Source of the DNA: Klebsiella pneumoniae
GTDB taxonomy: Bacteria; Pseudomonadota; Gammaproteobacteria; Eutrophobiales; Eutrophobiaceae
Reading direction: 5' to 3'
Length of the DNA: 64,000 nucleotides
Assembly: GCA_945878555.1 (NCBI GenBank)
Contig: CAMDWI010000004.1
Coordinates: 124,001 to 188,000 of the forward strand
Position numbers and translations under genes: made by a program. The notes under the pieces were generated by a model. It did not search any database. It worked only from the letters and a program-made list of their open reading frames with translations, and was not told the origin of the DNA. Of this stretch, positions 28,898-38,490 are shown piece after piece. How positions within the stretch are numbered: the first letter of the stretch is position 1; each line of letters starts with the position of its first letter.

Positions 28898-29662
28898 ATG
28901 GTCTCGATAATCACCTTATCGCGGCAATCTGTCTGGCGTGTTTTTTTACTGCTTTGTTTGCCCGCTTGTCTGGTGGCACAGGACCTGCCAGCCGACGATT
29001 CCGAGTTCCACTTCACCCGTATGGCCTTTGGCGTCTACGGTCGTACACCGACCAATAATCCGGATGAACCCTGGTTGCGCGACTGGCCGGATGCAGAGGA
29101 CCATTTTCTGCAAGGGGTAAAACGGCTGACCCTGTTGAATATCGGGGAGAGCCGGGCGGCTAGCCTGCTCGATGACAGTATCTTTGAATACCCGGTTGCC
29201 TACGCGGTCAAGGTGGGCTACTGGGAGTTAAGCCGGGAGGAGATCGACCGCTTGCGCGAATATCTGGTGCGTGGCGGCTTTCTGATTGTCGATGATTTTC
29301 ATGGCCCGGAGGAATGGGCACAGTTTATGTCTTCAATACAGCGCGTGTTCCCGGGACGTGCCTTTGTCGAGATACCGGATGACCATGAGATCTTCCATGT
29401 GCACTTTGATCTGGATGACCGTAAACAGATACCCGGCGCCCAGGCCATCCTGAACGGCGTGACCATGGAACACCGGCTGGGTGTCCCAGAATACTGGCGC
29501 GGTATCTACGATGACGCGGGCAGGCTGGTCGTTGCGATTAACTTTAATATGGACATGGGTGATGCCTGGGAGCATGCTGATGATGCCTTTTACCCCGAGC
29601 CCTTGACCGCACTGGCCTACCGGGTTGGCATCAATTACATCATTTATTCGATGACCCATTAA
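28898..29662 (+). CDS. DUF4159 domain protein, exported
   Basis: A 254-residue protein with an N-terminal signal peptide (VWRVFLLLCLPACLVAQ). The remainder matches DUF4159: FHFTRMAFG, PDAEDHFLQGVKRLTLLN, YLVRGGFLIVDDFHGPEEWA and a C-terminal ALAYRVGINYIIYSMTH. The fold is similar to glutamine-amidotransferase-like domains, but the family function is not established. The cysteine before LVAQ could be a lipobox (LPAC), so it may be a lipoprotein instead. It starts 19 bases after the TonB receptor stop and ends 20 bases before the small lipoprotein, in one apparent operon. Confidence 0.82.
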   Translation: MVSIITLSRQSVWRVFLLLCLPACLVAQDLPADDSEFHFTRMAFGVYGRTPTNNPDEPWLRDWPDAEDHFLQGVKRLTLLNIGESRAASLLDDSIFEYPVAYAVKVGYWELSREEIDRLREYLVRGGFLIVDDFHGPEEWAQFMSSIQRVFPGRAFVEIPDDHEIFHVHFDLDDRKQIPGAQAILNGVTMEHRLGVPEYWRGIYDDAGRLVVAINFNMDMGDAWEHADDAFYPEPLTALAYRVGINYIIYSMTH

Positions 29663-29681
29663 GGTCGCAGGAGTCTGCAAG

Positions 29682-29918
29682 ATGAACAAACTGCTATTCA
29701 GTCTTATGCTCGGTCTGTTGCTCACCGGTTGTTCCGACAACACACCCGAGACCACGACCGAGGAGCCTGCACCTGTGGTTGCCGCCCCGGCACCGGCCAA
29801 ACAAGGCACCGTATTTGATGACCAGTTAAAGGCGCTGGAAAAGGCCAAATCGGTAGAGGACACCCTGGCCGAGGCTGCCGCAGCCGAACGGAAAAAGATA
29901 GAAGAGAGTACCCAGTGA
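29682..29918 (+). CDS. Small hypothetical lipoprotein
   Basis: A 78-residue protein with a clear lipobox, LLTGC, at residues 14-18 after a hydrophobic signal, followed by serine and aspartate. Asp at +2 would favour inner-membrane retention, but Ser is at +2 here, so outer-membrane sorting is possible. The mature part is low complexity, rich in Pro, Ala, Thr and Glu (EEPAPVVAAPAPAKQ), and ends in a short charged helix. A ribosome site (GGTCGCAGGAG) precedes the ATG. Third gene after the TonB receptor; no family recognised. Confidence 0.75.
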   Translation: MNKLLFSLMLGLLLTGCSDNTPETTTEEPAPVVAAPAPAKQGTVFDDQLKALEKAKSVEDTLAEAAAAERKKIEESTQ

Positions 29919-30136
29919 CAAAGTGCCTGGTACCAATCTTTGGTCTTAATACAGATCAAAATGTAATTTAACATAATATACATTATGCGTTTGTTAGCTA
30001 TGGTCCAGGTAGCAGACCGGAGATGCGTTTGAATCGAGTTATTTATAGCTACTTATGCTGAAAATATATCAATAATAAACATTAATTATTAAACTTATGC
30101 TATTGTTTTAATTAAATATTTTAATTCACTTATTTT

Positions 30137-31123
30137 ATGACAGACACCCTCAGACTCAGCATTGCCCTCGACCGTTACGATCGCCATTTTCCATTTTTCG
30201 ATGGCACGGTGACGCCACCAGCCGACGTCACCCTGCAAGTGCTTCAGGTCGGACAAAGTGCTACCTTGCGTGATGGCAAGGAACGCCATGAGCGCATGTT
30301 GCATAAGCTGGAGTTCGATATCTGCGAGTTTTCAATGTCGACCTATCTGATGGCCCGCAGTCGTAATATGCCGATCTCGGCCATCCCGGTGTTCCCGCGA
30401 CGTTTGTTCAGCCAGAGCCAGATGTGGGTACACCCGGAGTCCAATCTGTGGCACCCTTCAGACCTGCCCGGTAAAAAAGTGGCATTGAGCTCGTTCCAGA
30501 CTACGCTGTCCTTGCTGGCCAAGGGCGACCTGAAATTCCATTACGGGGTTCCCTGGGAGGCCATCCACTGGTTACTGACCACGAATGAAAAGGTCGGATT
30601 TACCCCCAAAGCCGGTGTGAAGCTCGATTTTATCGGCAAGGGCCACGATCTCGGTCTCATGCTGGAAAAACGCGAGATAGATGCCTTCTTCCTGCCGCAT
30701 CCGCCGGCCTCGGTGATGAATGGTGTCACAGCAGCACGGCGCCTGTTCGCCGATTGTCCGGCGGAAGAATTGTCGTATTACCGTAGCCACGGCGATTTTC
30801 CGATCATGCATGTGATTGCCATACGTCAGGCCTTGCTGGATGAACACCCCTGGCTGGCACGGGCGACTATGGACATGTTCAATCAGGCCAGCGAGATTTC
30901 CCGTGGCTATTACAAGGATCCTAACTGGTCACGGCTGGCCTGGGGCCGGCATTATTTTGAGTCAGAGCGGCGTCTGTTTGATGGCAGCGATCCCTGGCAG
31001 AACGGTTTTGCGCGTAACCGGGCAAACCTGGAACGCTTCATCAAGTATTCACATGATCAGGGTTTGATTGCAGAACTGTTTGAACCAGAAACCCTGTTTT
31101 ACAGCGATACGCTGGATACCTGA
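30137..31123 (+). CDS. 4,5-dihydroxyphthalate decarboxylase-like protein (periplasmic-binding fold)
   Basis: A 328-residue soluble protein similar to 4,5-dihydroxyphthalate decarboxylases, which have a type 2 periplasmic-binding-protein fold. Typical stretches are FDICEFSMSTYLMARSRN near residue 58, IPVFPRRLFSQSQMWVHPES near 77, and IDAFFLPHPPASVMNG near 175. There is no signal peptide, which favours an enzyme over an ABC substrate-binding protein. No other phthalate or protocatechuate genes are nearby, so the substrate is open. The 218 bases upstream are very AT-rich and hold a repeated ACTTATGCT. The convergent tamB gene ends 13 bases away. Confidence 0.75.
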   Translation: MTDTLRLSIALDRYDRHFPFFDGTVTPPADVTLQVLQVGQSATLRDGKERHERMLHKLEFDICEFSMSTYLMARSRNMPISAIPVFPRRLFSQSQMWVHPESNLWHPSDLPGKKVALSSFQTTLSLLAKGDLKFHYGVPWEAIHWLLTTNEKVGFTPKAGVKLDFIGKGHDLGLMLEKREIDAFFLPHPPASVMNGVTAARRLFADCPAEELSYYRSHGDFPIMHVIAIRQALLDEHPWLARATMDMFNQASEISRGYYKDPNWSRLAWGRHYFESERRLFDGSDPWQNGFARNRANLERFIKYSHDQGLIAELFEPETLFYSDTLDT

Positions 31124-31136
31124 GCCAGCCGCCAGC

Positions 31137-34100
31137 TTATTTCTGGATATTATAAAACAGGTCCACACCCACATCGGTACTGCTCTTGACCTCGACTGAC
31201 CAGTTTTCGCTCAGGTCATACCGGATCTGTGCGGTGGCCACTCGCTCGAACAGGCCCATCAGATAACTGAAATACAGTTTCGGTGTCAGATATTTTCCGA
31301 TAACGACCGCCGGATTTGCACCTGTTTCATCCGAGGTGATCTGCAGCCGGTCGAGGCCAAAGGTGGATGAAATACGCCGGGTCAGAAATCCGGTATTTTG
31401 CAGGCCCATCGCGGCCGCCGCGCCAAGCAGATCCGAACCTTCGCCGGAGGTCAGCGACGCAATTGGTCTGCCAAAGACAATATAGGCCAGGATCTCTTCA
31501 TCATTCATGGTTGGCGTGGATATCAATGTGATGACCGGATTGCTGGCAAAACCGCGCACCCGTATCCCGGCGCTGATGATATCGCTGATATGGCGGTTGG
31601 CGGTAATCCGCAGCTCGGGATTGTCGAGTCGGCTGTTACTGTAGACCAGTTTCCCCTCTTCAATCTGCAGTGACTGGCCATAGGCGGCGAACTTGCCATC
31701 AATGATCTGCACTTCACCGTTGCCAAGCAACTCACCCTTGTCATTCGAATAAACATCCAGTTTGCCAGTCAAGCGACCTGACATGCCCTGGCCCTGGATC
31801 ATGATCTGGTCACCAATCAGCAGTTCAATATTCGTCTCGATACGTACGGGCCGTTTTTGTTCGGCCACAGCATCGCTGAGGATCACGTCATCCGACAAGG
31901 TAACCGTATCGCGGAATTCATCGAGATTGATCAAGGCCTCGGGGATATTGACCTTCCCGCTGATTTTTGTGCTGGAGTCCGCAAGGCTGATATCAAGTTC
32001 AGGTGTCGCCAGTGCCCGGACCTCGGGGGTATTGATGATTTCAAACTGTTGACCACGGATTGTGGTCGTTACTGTCGGGGTCATGTCGCCAGTATTGTTA
32101 ATTTGTGTATCTACCTGCAACTGACCGCCACCGGAGCTCACACTGCCAGTAACAAGATGAGTTCCGTTCGTCTGCGTGTTACCCTCCAGATTGATCTGTT
32201 GCAGCTCAATCCCGAGCTCGGGAATAATAAAGCCGGTATTGCCAACATACAGATTGCCGGACAATTGTGGCTGCGCAATCGTACCCGTCAGTGCCAACGC
32301 CATGTTCGCTTTACCGCTGACATCGCTGATGGCGGGCAGCAGCTCGCTGACAAAGGCAAGGTCATCGACTGTCCAGCGCAATGTGCCGTCCGTCTGGATG
32401 GTGGCGTAGTCCCGGGGCAAACTATCAAGACCGGTCAGTCGCAACTCAGCCTCTATCGATTCCGTGTTTGCAGGTATCCACCCGGGCATGTCTTTACCCG
32501 GTGTCAGTGCCAATTTATTAATGGCGGTATGCCAGGTGGCATTGGCATAGGCGCCCTGTCCCGTCAGATCCAGATGCAACATGTTATTTGCAGCACGGAC
32601 GCGGTAGATATGGCTGGCCGTATCACCGTCGACATCAAGATTGAAGGTATCTAGTTGATATTCTCCGGTTGTCAGTTTTTGTCCCTCAAAACGGACCCGG
32701 ATTGTTTCATTGATATCCAGCTCTGCATCAGCACGGTCCAGATTCAACCATGGCGAGTGGATGTTACTCGCTGTGAGTTTGGCGGCTACCTCAGTTTGTG
32801 CGGGATAGCCCGAGACCTCGCCGCGGGAGGTGAGTTGACCGGACAATTGTGGATACAACTCCGACAGGTTCGCGGATTGCAGGTCCCATTGCAGCTGACT
32901 GGTTTTCCCCAGCGTGCCGTTCAGCGTGACTGTTGTAGATGCGCTGTTAAAACGGGCCACTTCAATCGTGACCAGGCCGGCGCCCAACCTGAAGGGCATA
33001 TCCAGTTGCACCGGATACGACCGTACTGTTCCATCCACCACCAGCGTGTTCATCCGCAATTCCAGTCCGCCAGTGGCATTCGTTAAATCCGCATCCCCTG
33101 TTATTGTCAGTGTCCCTGGCCACTCCGGCCAGTAGTTCCCCGGATCCAGGCTCGTACCGTTGAACTGCAACGACGCCTGTATCGCATTTGACCAGTCCAC
33201 GGTACCGGTCCCGTTAATGTCACCGATCAGTGACTGTAAATTGAACGAGTCAATGACACCAGATTGCTGATTTGCCGTACCATTAATGGCAAGCGTAAAC
33301 GGGGGTAGCAGATCCCGGGTAATACCGGTATGCATATTTATACTGTAGTTTTGCGGTGTGCCCGCGACTTCGATGGCGCCATCACGCAACTGGAGTGTTT
33401 GCCCCGGCGTCTGGATCAGATTGAGCTGGTTCCACTTTAAATTCGCGTTCATTGTGGCTGTTGGGCCCGGATTGTCCAGACGCAACTCCCCTGTCAGTCG
33501 TCCCTGCTCCAGGTCAAGCGCGAGTATATCGACAAGTATCGCCTCCCGGCTCGCGCTACCTTGCGCTTCCCACTGCCCACTCGCCTGATCATTAATATAA
33601 AACCCGGAACGGCTGGTGAATAACAGCTGTTCATCGCCGTATTCAAACCGGGTTTCACCCGTGGTCAACAGCACACTGCTGTCACTGTCTTTAGGCTTGA
33701 ACCTGATCTGTTGCCAGGACAGGCTGGCGCTTGCCCCTGAGAATGCAGAATCCAGTCTCGGTAACTGCACTTCAAAACGTGCCCCCAGCTGTTCAAGGAC
33801 AAAACGGGCATTGCCGGTATTGGCCGTGTCATCAGGCGCGCCCGCGAGCTCTGCCAGCTGAACCGTTCCCTCTGCACGGGCCGTGCTCATCGTCCCGTTG
33901 GCCTGCATCTGGATGGCCAGCGGTTGCGCTGGTGCAGAATCCGCGTAGGGTGCCGGATTGAAGGCCGGTATCCGCGTGGTCGATGTCCATGCCAGATTTC
34001 CCCCCGGATCGGTGATAGTGACCGTCGATGTTGCCTGCCATGGAGATGTCAGTGTCGTATTCAGATGTGTGGTGTTGATATCGCCTTTGAGATCAATTGT

Positions 34101-34706
34101 TCCGGCTGCTTCTGTTGTGTCGGCATAAGTCCAGTCCAGCGTCAGATGATGTTGCAGTTGTTCATCCAGTTCGATCTGCCCTTCCCCGTCCAGCTGGTAA
34201 CCCGTGCCAATGACTGTCACCTGTTCTATGAAAAGTGTCTGCTGGTCGGTGCGTGCCTGGAAGTCAATCTGGTCAAAAGCGACCACCTTCTTGTCTGCAC
34301 CGGAGGTAATTTGCAGGCCGTTGCTCCGCAACTTCCCGAGTGTAATGTCGACAGGCAATGCAGGAAATCGCAGCGCCTTTCGCGGCGACGTAGCCCGTTC
34401 ACCGGGCAGCAGTGAGATACGCAGTCCATCTATCGTGATGGCCTCTAGGTCCAGATGATTCAGCAGCAAGGGCCACGGCTGCCATGTCAGTGTGACCTGG
34501 TCTGCCTCGATGATGGAGTCGGCAGTTTCATAGTGAATATTGTTCAGCGTAAATCCGTTGTAAATACTGCCGCTGGCGGTCACCCCGTCGGTCAGACCCG
34601 GCACCAGTCTGAGTAGCACGGTCAGTCCGGAGGTTGTATTCAATAGCAGATAACTGCCGGTAAACAGCCCGAGTAGCAGTAAAACCAGGGCAATGCGCCT
34701 GTTCAC
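31137..34706 (-). CDS. tamB: Translocation and assembly module protein TamB
   Basis: A 1189-residue envelope-spanning protein that partners TamA. It has an N-terminal membrane anchor (RIALVLLLLGLFTGSYLLLN), a long AsmA-like beta-rich repeat region that forms a hydrophobic groove, and a C-terminal DUF490 domain (from about residue 850) with IRGQQFEIINTPEVRALATP and ILAYIVFGRPIASLTSGEGS. Related proteins move lipids between membranes or help assemble outer-membrane proteins. Length is near that of E. coli TamB (1259). The start overlaps the tamA stop by four bases (ATGA), so the pair is translationally coupled. Confidence 0.93.
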   Translation of the reverse strand: MNRRIALVLLLLGLFTGSYLLLNTTSGLTVLLRLVPGLTDGVTASGSIYNGFTLNNIHYETADSIIEADQVTLTWQPWPLLLNHLDLEAITIDGLRISLLPGERATSPRKALRFPALPVDITLGKLRSNGLQITSGADKKVVAFDQIDFQARTDQQTLFIEQVTVIGTGYQLDGEGQIELDEQLQHHLTLDWTYADTTEAAGTIDLKGDINTTHLNTTLTSPWQATSTVTITDPGGNLAWTSTTRIPAFNPAPYADSAPAQPLAIQMQANGTMSTARAEGTVQLAELAGAPDDTANTGNARFVLEQLGARFEVQLPRLDSAFSGASASLSWQQIRFKPKDSDSSVLLTTGETRFEYGDEQLLFTSRSGFYINDQASGQWEAQGSASREAILVDILALDLEQGRLTGELRLDNPGPTATMNANLKWNQLNLIQTPGQTLQLRDGAIEVAGTPQNYSINMHTGITRDLLPPFTLAINGTANQQSGVIDSFNLQSLIGDINGTGTVDWSNAIQASLQFNGTSLDPGNYWPEWPGTLTITGDADLTNATGGLELRMNTLVVDGTVRSYPVQLDMPFRLGAGLVTIEVARFNSASTTVTLNGTLGKTSQLQWDLQSANLSELYPQLSGQLTSRGEVSGYPAQTEVAAKLTASNIHSPWLNLDRADAELDINETIRVRFEGQKLTTGEYQLDTFNLDVDGDTASHIYRVRAANNMLHLDLTGQGAYANATWHTAINKLALTPGKDMPGWIPANTESIEAELRLTGLDSLPRDYATIQTDGTLRWTVDDLAFVSELLPAISDVSGKANMALALTGTIAQPQLSGNLYVGNTGFIIPELGIELQQINLEGNTQTNGTHLVTGSVSSGGGQLQVDTQINNTGDMTPTVTTTIRGQQFEIINTPEVRALATPELDISLADSSTKISGKVNIPEALINLDEFRDTVTLSDDVILSDAVAEQKRPVRIETNIELLIGDQIMIQGQGMSGRLTGKLDVYSNDKGELLGNGEVQIIDGKFAAYGQSLQIEEGKLVYSNSRLDNPELRITANRHISDIISAGIRVRGFASNPVITLISTPTMNDEEILAYIVFGRPIASLTSGEGSDLLGAAAAMGLQNTGFLTRRISSTFGLDRLQITSDETGANPAVVIGKYLTPKLYFSYLMGLFERVATAQIRYDLSENWSVEVKSSTDVGVDLFYNIQK

Positions 34707-36442
34707 AGATCAGGCCCGATATTCAGATGCAAGCGGAAGGGTATATCGTTCTCCGAAATCCCGGCCGCCACGTCGACACGTAGCTGGCCTACCGGCGTCA
34801 TCCAGCGCAGACCAACGCCGGTACTGTAGACGAAGTGATCCGAGAAATCATTGTACGCGTTACCAAAATCACTGAACGCGGCCACTGCCCATTTGTCAGT
34901 TAAGGTATGTTCGTACTCGATACTGCCTACGGACAGAAACTTTCCGCCGATGACTTCGCCCTCGGCATTGACCGGTCCGAGCTGCTGCACGGCAAACCCG
35001 CGTATGCTGTTATCGCCGCCGGCAAAAAAACGTATCGAGGCGGGTAATTCAGCAAACTCAGGCACGTAGGAGGCGCCAAGTTCGCCGCGTGTTATCAGCC
35101 TGCCCCGCTCCCCTGCCGGTCTGATATATTTGCCGCTGATGCTGGTCTGGAGAAAGGTCATATCGGAAATGGCACCCTTTAGCGCACCTTTCACGCTGAA
35201 ATTCAAACGATAGCCGGACCGGGCATAAAACGACGAATCACTGGAGGATTTCCAGTAGCTGAGTTCCGGTGTCAACAGACGGGTATCATCGCCCTCATCG
35301 GCGACCTTGAAAGATTCAAACTGGTATATCAGGCTGGCCGTTTCGTTCCAGCCCCTGAAAATCCGTCCCTGACGGACACCCACGCGGAATGCATCACTGA
35401 TACTGGTATCGGTCTTTTCCGTCGACAGAGATGAAATCAGATCCAGTTCGGCGCCGTTGCCTCGAAAATCAGGCATCGCATACGCGCCGGTGATGTCACT
35501 CGCAGATGTCGACAGGCGCAGGTCCGTATTCAGGCGATGGCCGCGACGATTGATATAACGGTTGTCCCAGGACCCTACCAGTCTTGGCCCACTGTCCGTG
35601 CCATAACCGGCACCGACGCGCAGCGAATTTTTCGGACGCGGTGTCAGTGTGACGGTGATCGGGATGTGGTAATCCACGGCATCTTCCTGCGAGGCATGCA
35701 CAATCGCTTCTTCAAAATAATTACTGTCACGCAGGTTTTGCCCCAGCACAATCAGCTGGTTTGCATCATACGGGGCGCCATTTTCAAAGGGGATGTAACG
35801 TTCCAGTATGTCACGGTTTATCACCGTATCCGGGATATTGACCTGGCCAAACAGATACCGTTTGCCCGTATCCAGCCGCAGGTCAATCTGTGCCGTGTTA
35901 TCTGAATTGTTGATTGCGACGGTATGAGTGCTAAAAATCGCATCCAGATAACCCCGTTCGCCCGCAAGATTGATTAGCCTGCGTTTTCCGGATTCATAAA
36001 GCGTATGATCAAACGTCTTTCCGACAGACAAAGGGTAGTCGCGAACTGTCTGGTTCAACAAGGGATCTGCCTGCCCCTCACCTGCGAGTTCAAGCCGCAA
36101 GACCTTGATGACGACGGGCGAACCCTGGGTAATGGTAAAGTCGGCTATCCAGTTATCGCCTTGCTGCGTGAGAGAGTCCTTAATCTCATGCTGGTAATAG
36201 CCTTTGGACTTCAGAAAATCCGCTATTTCAGTGACAGAGCGCAGGTACAGGGCGCGAATACTGGCATCTGATACGGCATGCTGAAGGTTGGTTGAGCGAG
36301 TCAGGGCCAGTAGTGGTATCAATTCGGCCCTCAATTGATCATCCACGCCCGTGACCTGCACGGTGACCCCGGCGTCTGCCCTGGCAACGAAGATGAAGAT
36401 GCCTGACAAGACAAGCAATGATGCGAGAAACCTGTTTTTCAT
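34703..36442 (-). CDS. tamA: Translocation and assembly module outer-membrane protein TamA
   Basis: A 579-residue BamA-family outer-membrane protein. A signal peptide (ASLLVLSGIFIFVARADA) is followed by POTRA domains up to about residue 270 and a 16-strand barrel. The barrel contains the family motif FFAGGDNSIRGFAVQQLGP near residue 475 (the conserved RGF of strand-loop L6) and ends LHLNIGPDL. Length matches E. coli TamA (577). tamB follows with a four-base overlap. Confidence 0.93.
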   Translation of the reverse strand: MKNRFLASLLVLSGIFIFVARADAGVTVQVTGVDDQLRAELIPLLALTRSTNLQHAVSDASIRALYLRSVTEIADFLKSKGYYQHEIKDSLTQQGDNWIADFTITQGSPVVIKVLRLELAGEGQADPLLNQTVRDYPLSVGKTFDHTLYESGKRRLINLAGERGYLDAIFSTHTVAINNSDNTAQIDLRLDTGKRYLFGQVNIPDTVINRDILERYIPFENGAPYDANQLIVLGQNLRDSNYFEEAIVHASQEDAVDYHIPITVTLTPRPKNSLRVGAGYGTDSGPRLVGSWDNRYINRRGHRLNTDLRLSTSASDITGAYAMPDFRGNGAELDLISSLSTEKTDTSISDAFRVGVRQGRIFRGWNETASLIYQFESFKVADEGDDTRLLTPELSYWKSSSDSSFYARSGYRLNFSVKGALKGAISDMTFLQTSISGKYIRPAGERGRLITRGELGASYVPEFAELPASIRFFAGGDNSIRGFAVQQLGPVNAEGEVIGGKFLSVGSIEYEHTLTDKWAVAAFSDFGNAYNDFSDHFVYSTGVGLRWMTPVGQLRVDVAAGISENDIPFRLHLNIGPDL

Positions 36443-36516
36443 TCCGTTACATTACTATCCGGAAATAATAAGTTCAGTGTGGTTGCACTCGAATGGACAA
36501 CACTTGACCCGGGTTT

Positions 36517-37464
36517 TCAGGTATTACCCCAGTCTATCAGGCGTTGCAGGTGTTTCCTGAATGTTTGTGCCTGGTTACCGCCGAGCAAGGCCAGGGCGTC
36601 TTTCTCATGCTGGCGTACGAGCTCCCAGAGTATGACGGCCTTGTCGAGCCCCGGACCTGTCAGCGTGACACTGCCCTCGCCCTTGATGTTCAACAGTCCC
36701 CGCGTTTGCATATCGACCAGTATTGCTTCGGTCTCTGTGCGGGGAATCTGGATTTTGCGACTCAATTCACCGGCATCATGGTGTCCGGGCTCGTTTAGCA
36801 GGATCAGTAATCTGGCCTCATACTTATTGTCGACCACCTCGTTTTGCCGGGCCTCAAACCGTTCCTGATAGGTATGTATCGCCTGTACCAGTAATGTATA
36901 CAGATTACTTTTTGTTCCGGTTTCCTCCGGTGGAGTCAGTCCTTTACCCGTGGTACTGTCCGGGAGAGGCAGAGACATGGCATAACTGCCCTGGTGATAC
37001 AGCAAGGCCTCCTTGCCGGTGGTTTCCAACTGTTCGACCTCACCGATAAATACATGGTGATCACCCGCGAGGTAGGAATTAACGACCCGGCATTGTAGCC
37101 AGGTGACACAACCGTCAAGTAGCGGCGCCCCGGCGTTGCCCGACCGGTAGTTGATCGATACAAACTTGTCTTTCTGCTTACGCGCAAAATGACGGGAGAG
37201 ATCCTGCTGATCGGCCGCCAGTATATTCACGGCGAAATAACCGGCGTTGCGGAAAACGGCCAGGCTGTCAGAGCTGTTGGAAAGACACCATAAAATCAGT
37301 GGCGGGTCGAGTGATACAGAGGTAAAACTGTTGGCGGTCAGTCCAACCAGTTCCCCGGTGTCGGATCGGGCTGTTACCACAGTTATACCCGTAGCAAAGG
37401 TACCCAGCGCCTGGCGGTATTCTCCTGACTGGAACGGGGGCTGGTGAGTCATCTTTTCCATCAT
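36517..37464 (-). CDS. Flavin reductase with C-terminal winged-helix-like domain
   Basis: A 315-residue two-domain protein. Residues about 10-170 are an HpaC/DIM6-type flavin reductase domain (YRQALGTFATGITVVTA, VGLTANSFTSVSLDPPLILW, GDHHVFIGEVEQLE). Residues about 195-315 are helical and resemble a MarR-type winged helix (YEARLLILLNEPGHHDAGEL, then LVDMQTRGLLNIKGEGSVTL). The same architecture and a similar length occur in the reductase component C1 of Acinetobacter p-hydroxyphenylacetate hydroxylase, where the extra domain senses the substrate. The partner oxygenase is not in this window. A 24-base imperfect palindrome lies upstream between this gene and the divergent acyltransferase gene. 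Confidence 0.85.
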   Translation of the reverse strand: MMEKMTHQPPFQSGEYRQALGTFATGITVVTARSDTGELVGLTANSFTSVSLDPPLILWCLSNSSDSLAVFRNAGYFAVNILAADQQDLSRHFARKQKDKFVSINYRSGNAGAPLLDGCVTWLQCRVVNSYLAGDHHVFIGEVEQLETTGKEALLYHQGSYAMSLPLPDSTTGKGLTPPEETGTKSNLYTLLVQAIHTYQERFEARQNEVVDNKYEARLLILLNEPGHHDAGELSRKIQIPRTETEAILVDMQTRGLLNIKGEGSVTLTGPGLDKAVILWELVRQHEKDALALLGGNQAQTFRKHLQRLIDWGNT

Positions 37465-37499
37465 ACTCTGGTGGGTCTGTTTAAATAAAATAGATTGCC

Positions 37500-37523
37500 A
37501 GAATAATATAACTATATAATTCT
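37500..37523. promoter_or_regulatory. Imperfect palindrome between divergent genes
   Basis: AGAATAATATAA and CTATATAATTCT form a 24-base palindrome with 10 of 12 pairs matching. It lies midway in the 93-base gap between the flavin reductase and acyltransferase genes. The surroundings are very AT-rich, so part of the symmetry may be chance. Confidence 0.3.
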
Positions 37524-37557
37524 ACATATTATTTTTTTCCCTATACGGCAAACCCTG

Positions 37558-38490
37558 GTGGCAAACAGCGTAATCACCCGATGGCGGTATCAAGGCGAGG
37601 CCATGCTGGTCAGACTCGTCTATGACCTGTGTGGTCTGTTTCCGCTATCGCTCACATCGTCAGCAGCGGGTACGTTTGCCGCCACGGTGGGACCGCTGTT
37701 TTCCCGAACCAATATTGCGCGGCGAAATCTGGCACGTGCCATCCCCGGGCTGGATGAGGCCGAACGTCATACCATCATAAAAAACATGTGGGACAATGTG
37801 GGCCGTACCTTTGTTGAATATCCTGCCGTGGCCTCGATGGATCAATCCGGTATCCGCCATCTGGCTGAGCTGAAGGGCATTGAGCATATCCGGGCGGCCG
37901 ACAAGGCTGGTAAAGGCAGTATTTTTTTTACCGGGCATCTGGGCAATTTCGAGGTCGGTCCCCGGCTGTTTGCTGCACATGGTTTCCCGCTGCATGTTGT
38001 TTACCGTCATAGCAACAACCCGGGTCTGAATAACCTGATCCACACACTGCGAAATCGTTATCTGGCCGGCTCGATCCCGAAAGGCAAGGCTGGCGCGCGT
38101 CAGATGATTAATATATTAAAATCCGGTGGTCGTATCGGTATAATGCTGGACCAGAAAATGAATGACGGCATACCTGTCCCTTTTTTTGGTATGGACGCCA
38201 TGACGGCCCCTGCTGTGGCCAGGCTTGCCCTGAAGTTTGGATGTCAGGTATTACCGACCAGGATTATCCGCACGGAAGGAACCCGACACAAAGTCATAGT
38301 ATATCCCCCGATAGTCGTCACGGACACGGGTGATATGCATCGGGACGTACTGGCAATAATGCGTAATATTAATTCAATACTGGAAGGCTGGATTCGGGAA
38401 TATCCCGGACAATGGTTCTGGTTGCATAACCGCTGGCCGGATGCAAAAAAGCAGTCCGACCAGTCAGACGATGAGGTACAAGATGAGTGA
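37558..38490 (+). CDS. Lipid A biosynthesis acyltransferase (LpxL/HtrB-like)
   Basis: An inner-membrane acyltransferase that adds a secondary acyl chain to a lipid A precursor. The catalytic HX4E motif is H127-LGNF-E132 in FFTGHLGNFEVGP, and LDQKMNDGIPVPFFG near residue 199 is also typical. The N-terminus (RWRYQGEAMLVRLVYDLC) resembles family starts, so GTG 37558 is preferred; ATG 37602 has a better ribosome site (AAGGCGAGG) but would remove that region. Exact acylation position and donor are unknown. The last eight bases overlap the next gene. Confidence 0.85.
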   Translation: MANSVITRWRYQGEAMLVRLVYDLCGLFPLSLTSSAAGTFAATVGPLFSRTNIARRNLARAIPGLDEAERHTIIKNMWDNVGRTFVEYPAVASMDQSGIRHLAELKGIEHIRAADKAGKGSIFFTGHLGNFEVGPRLFAAHGFPLHVVYRHSNNPGLNNLIHTLRNRYLAGSIPKGKAGARQMINILKSGGRIGIMLDQKMNDGIPVPFFGMDAMTAPAVARLALKFGCQVLPTRIIRTEGTRHKVIVYPPIVVTDTGDMHRDVLAIMRNINSILEGWIREYPGQWFWLHNRWPDAKKQSDQSDDEVQDE

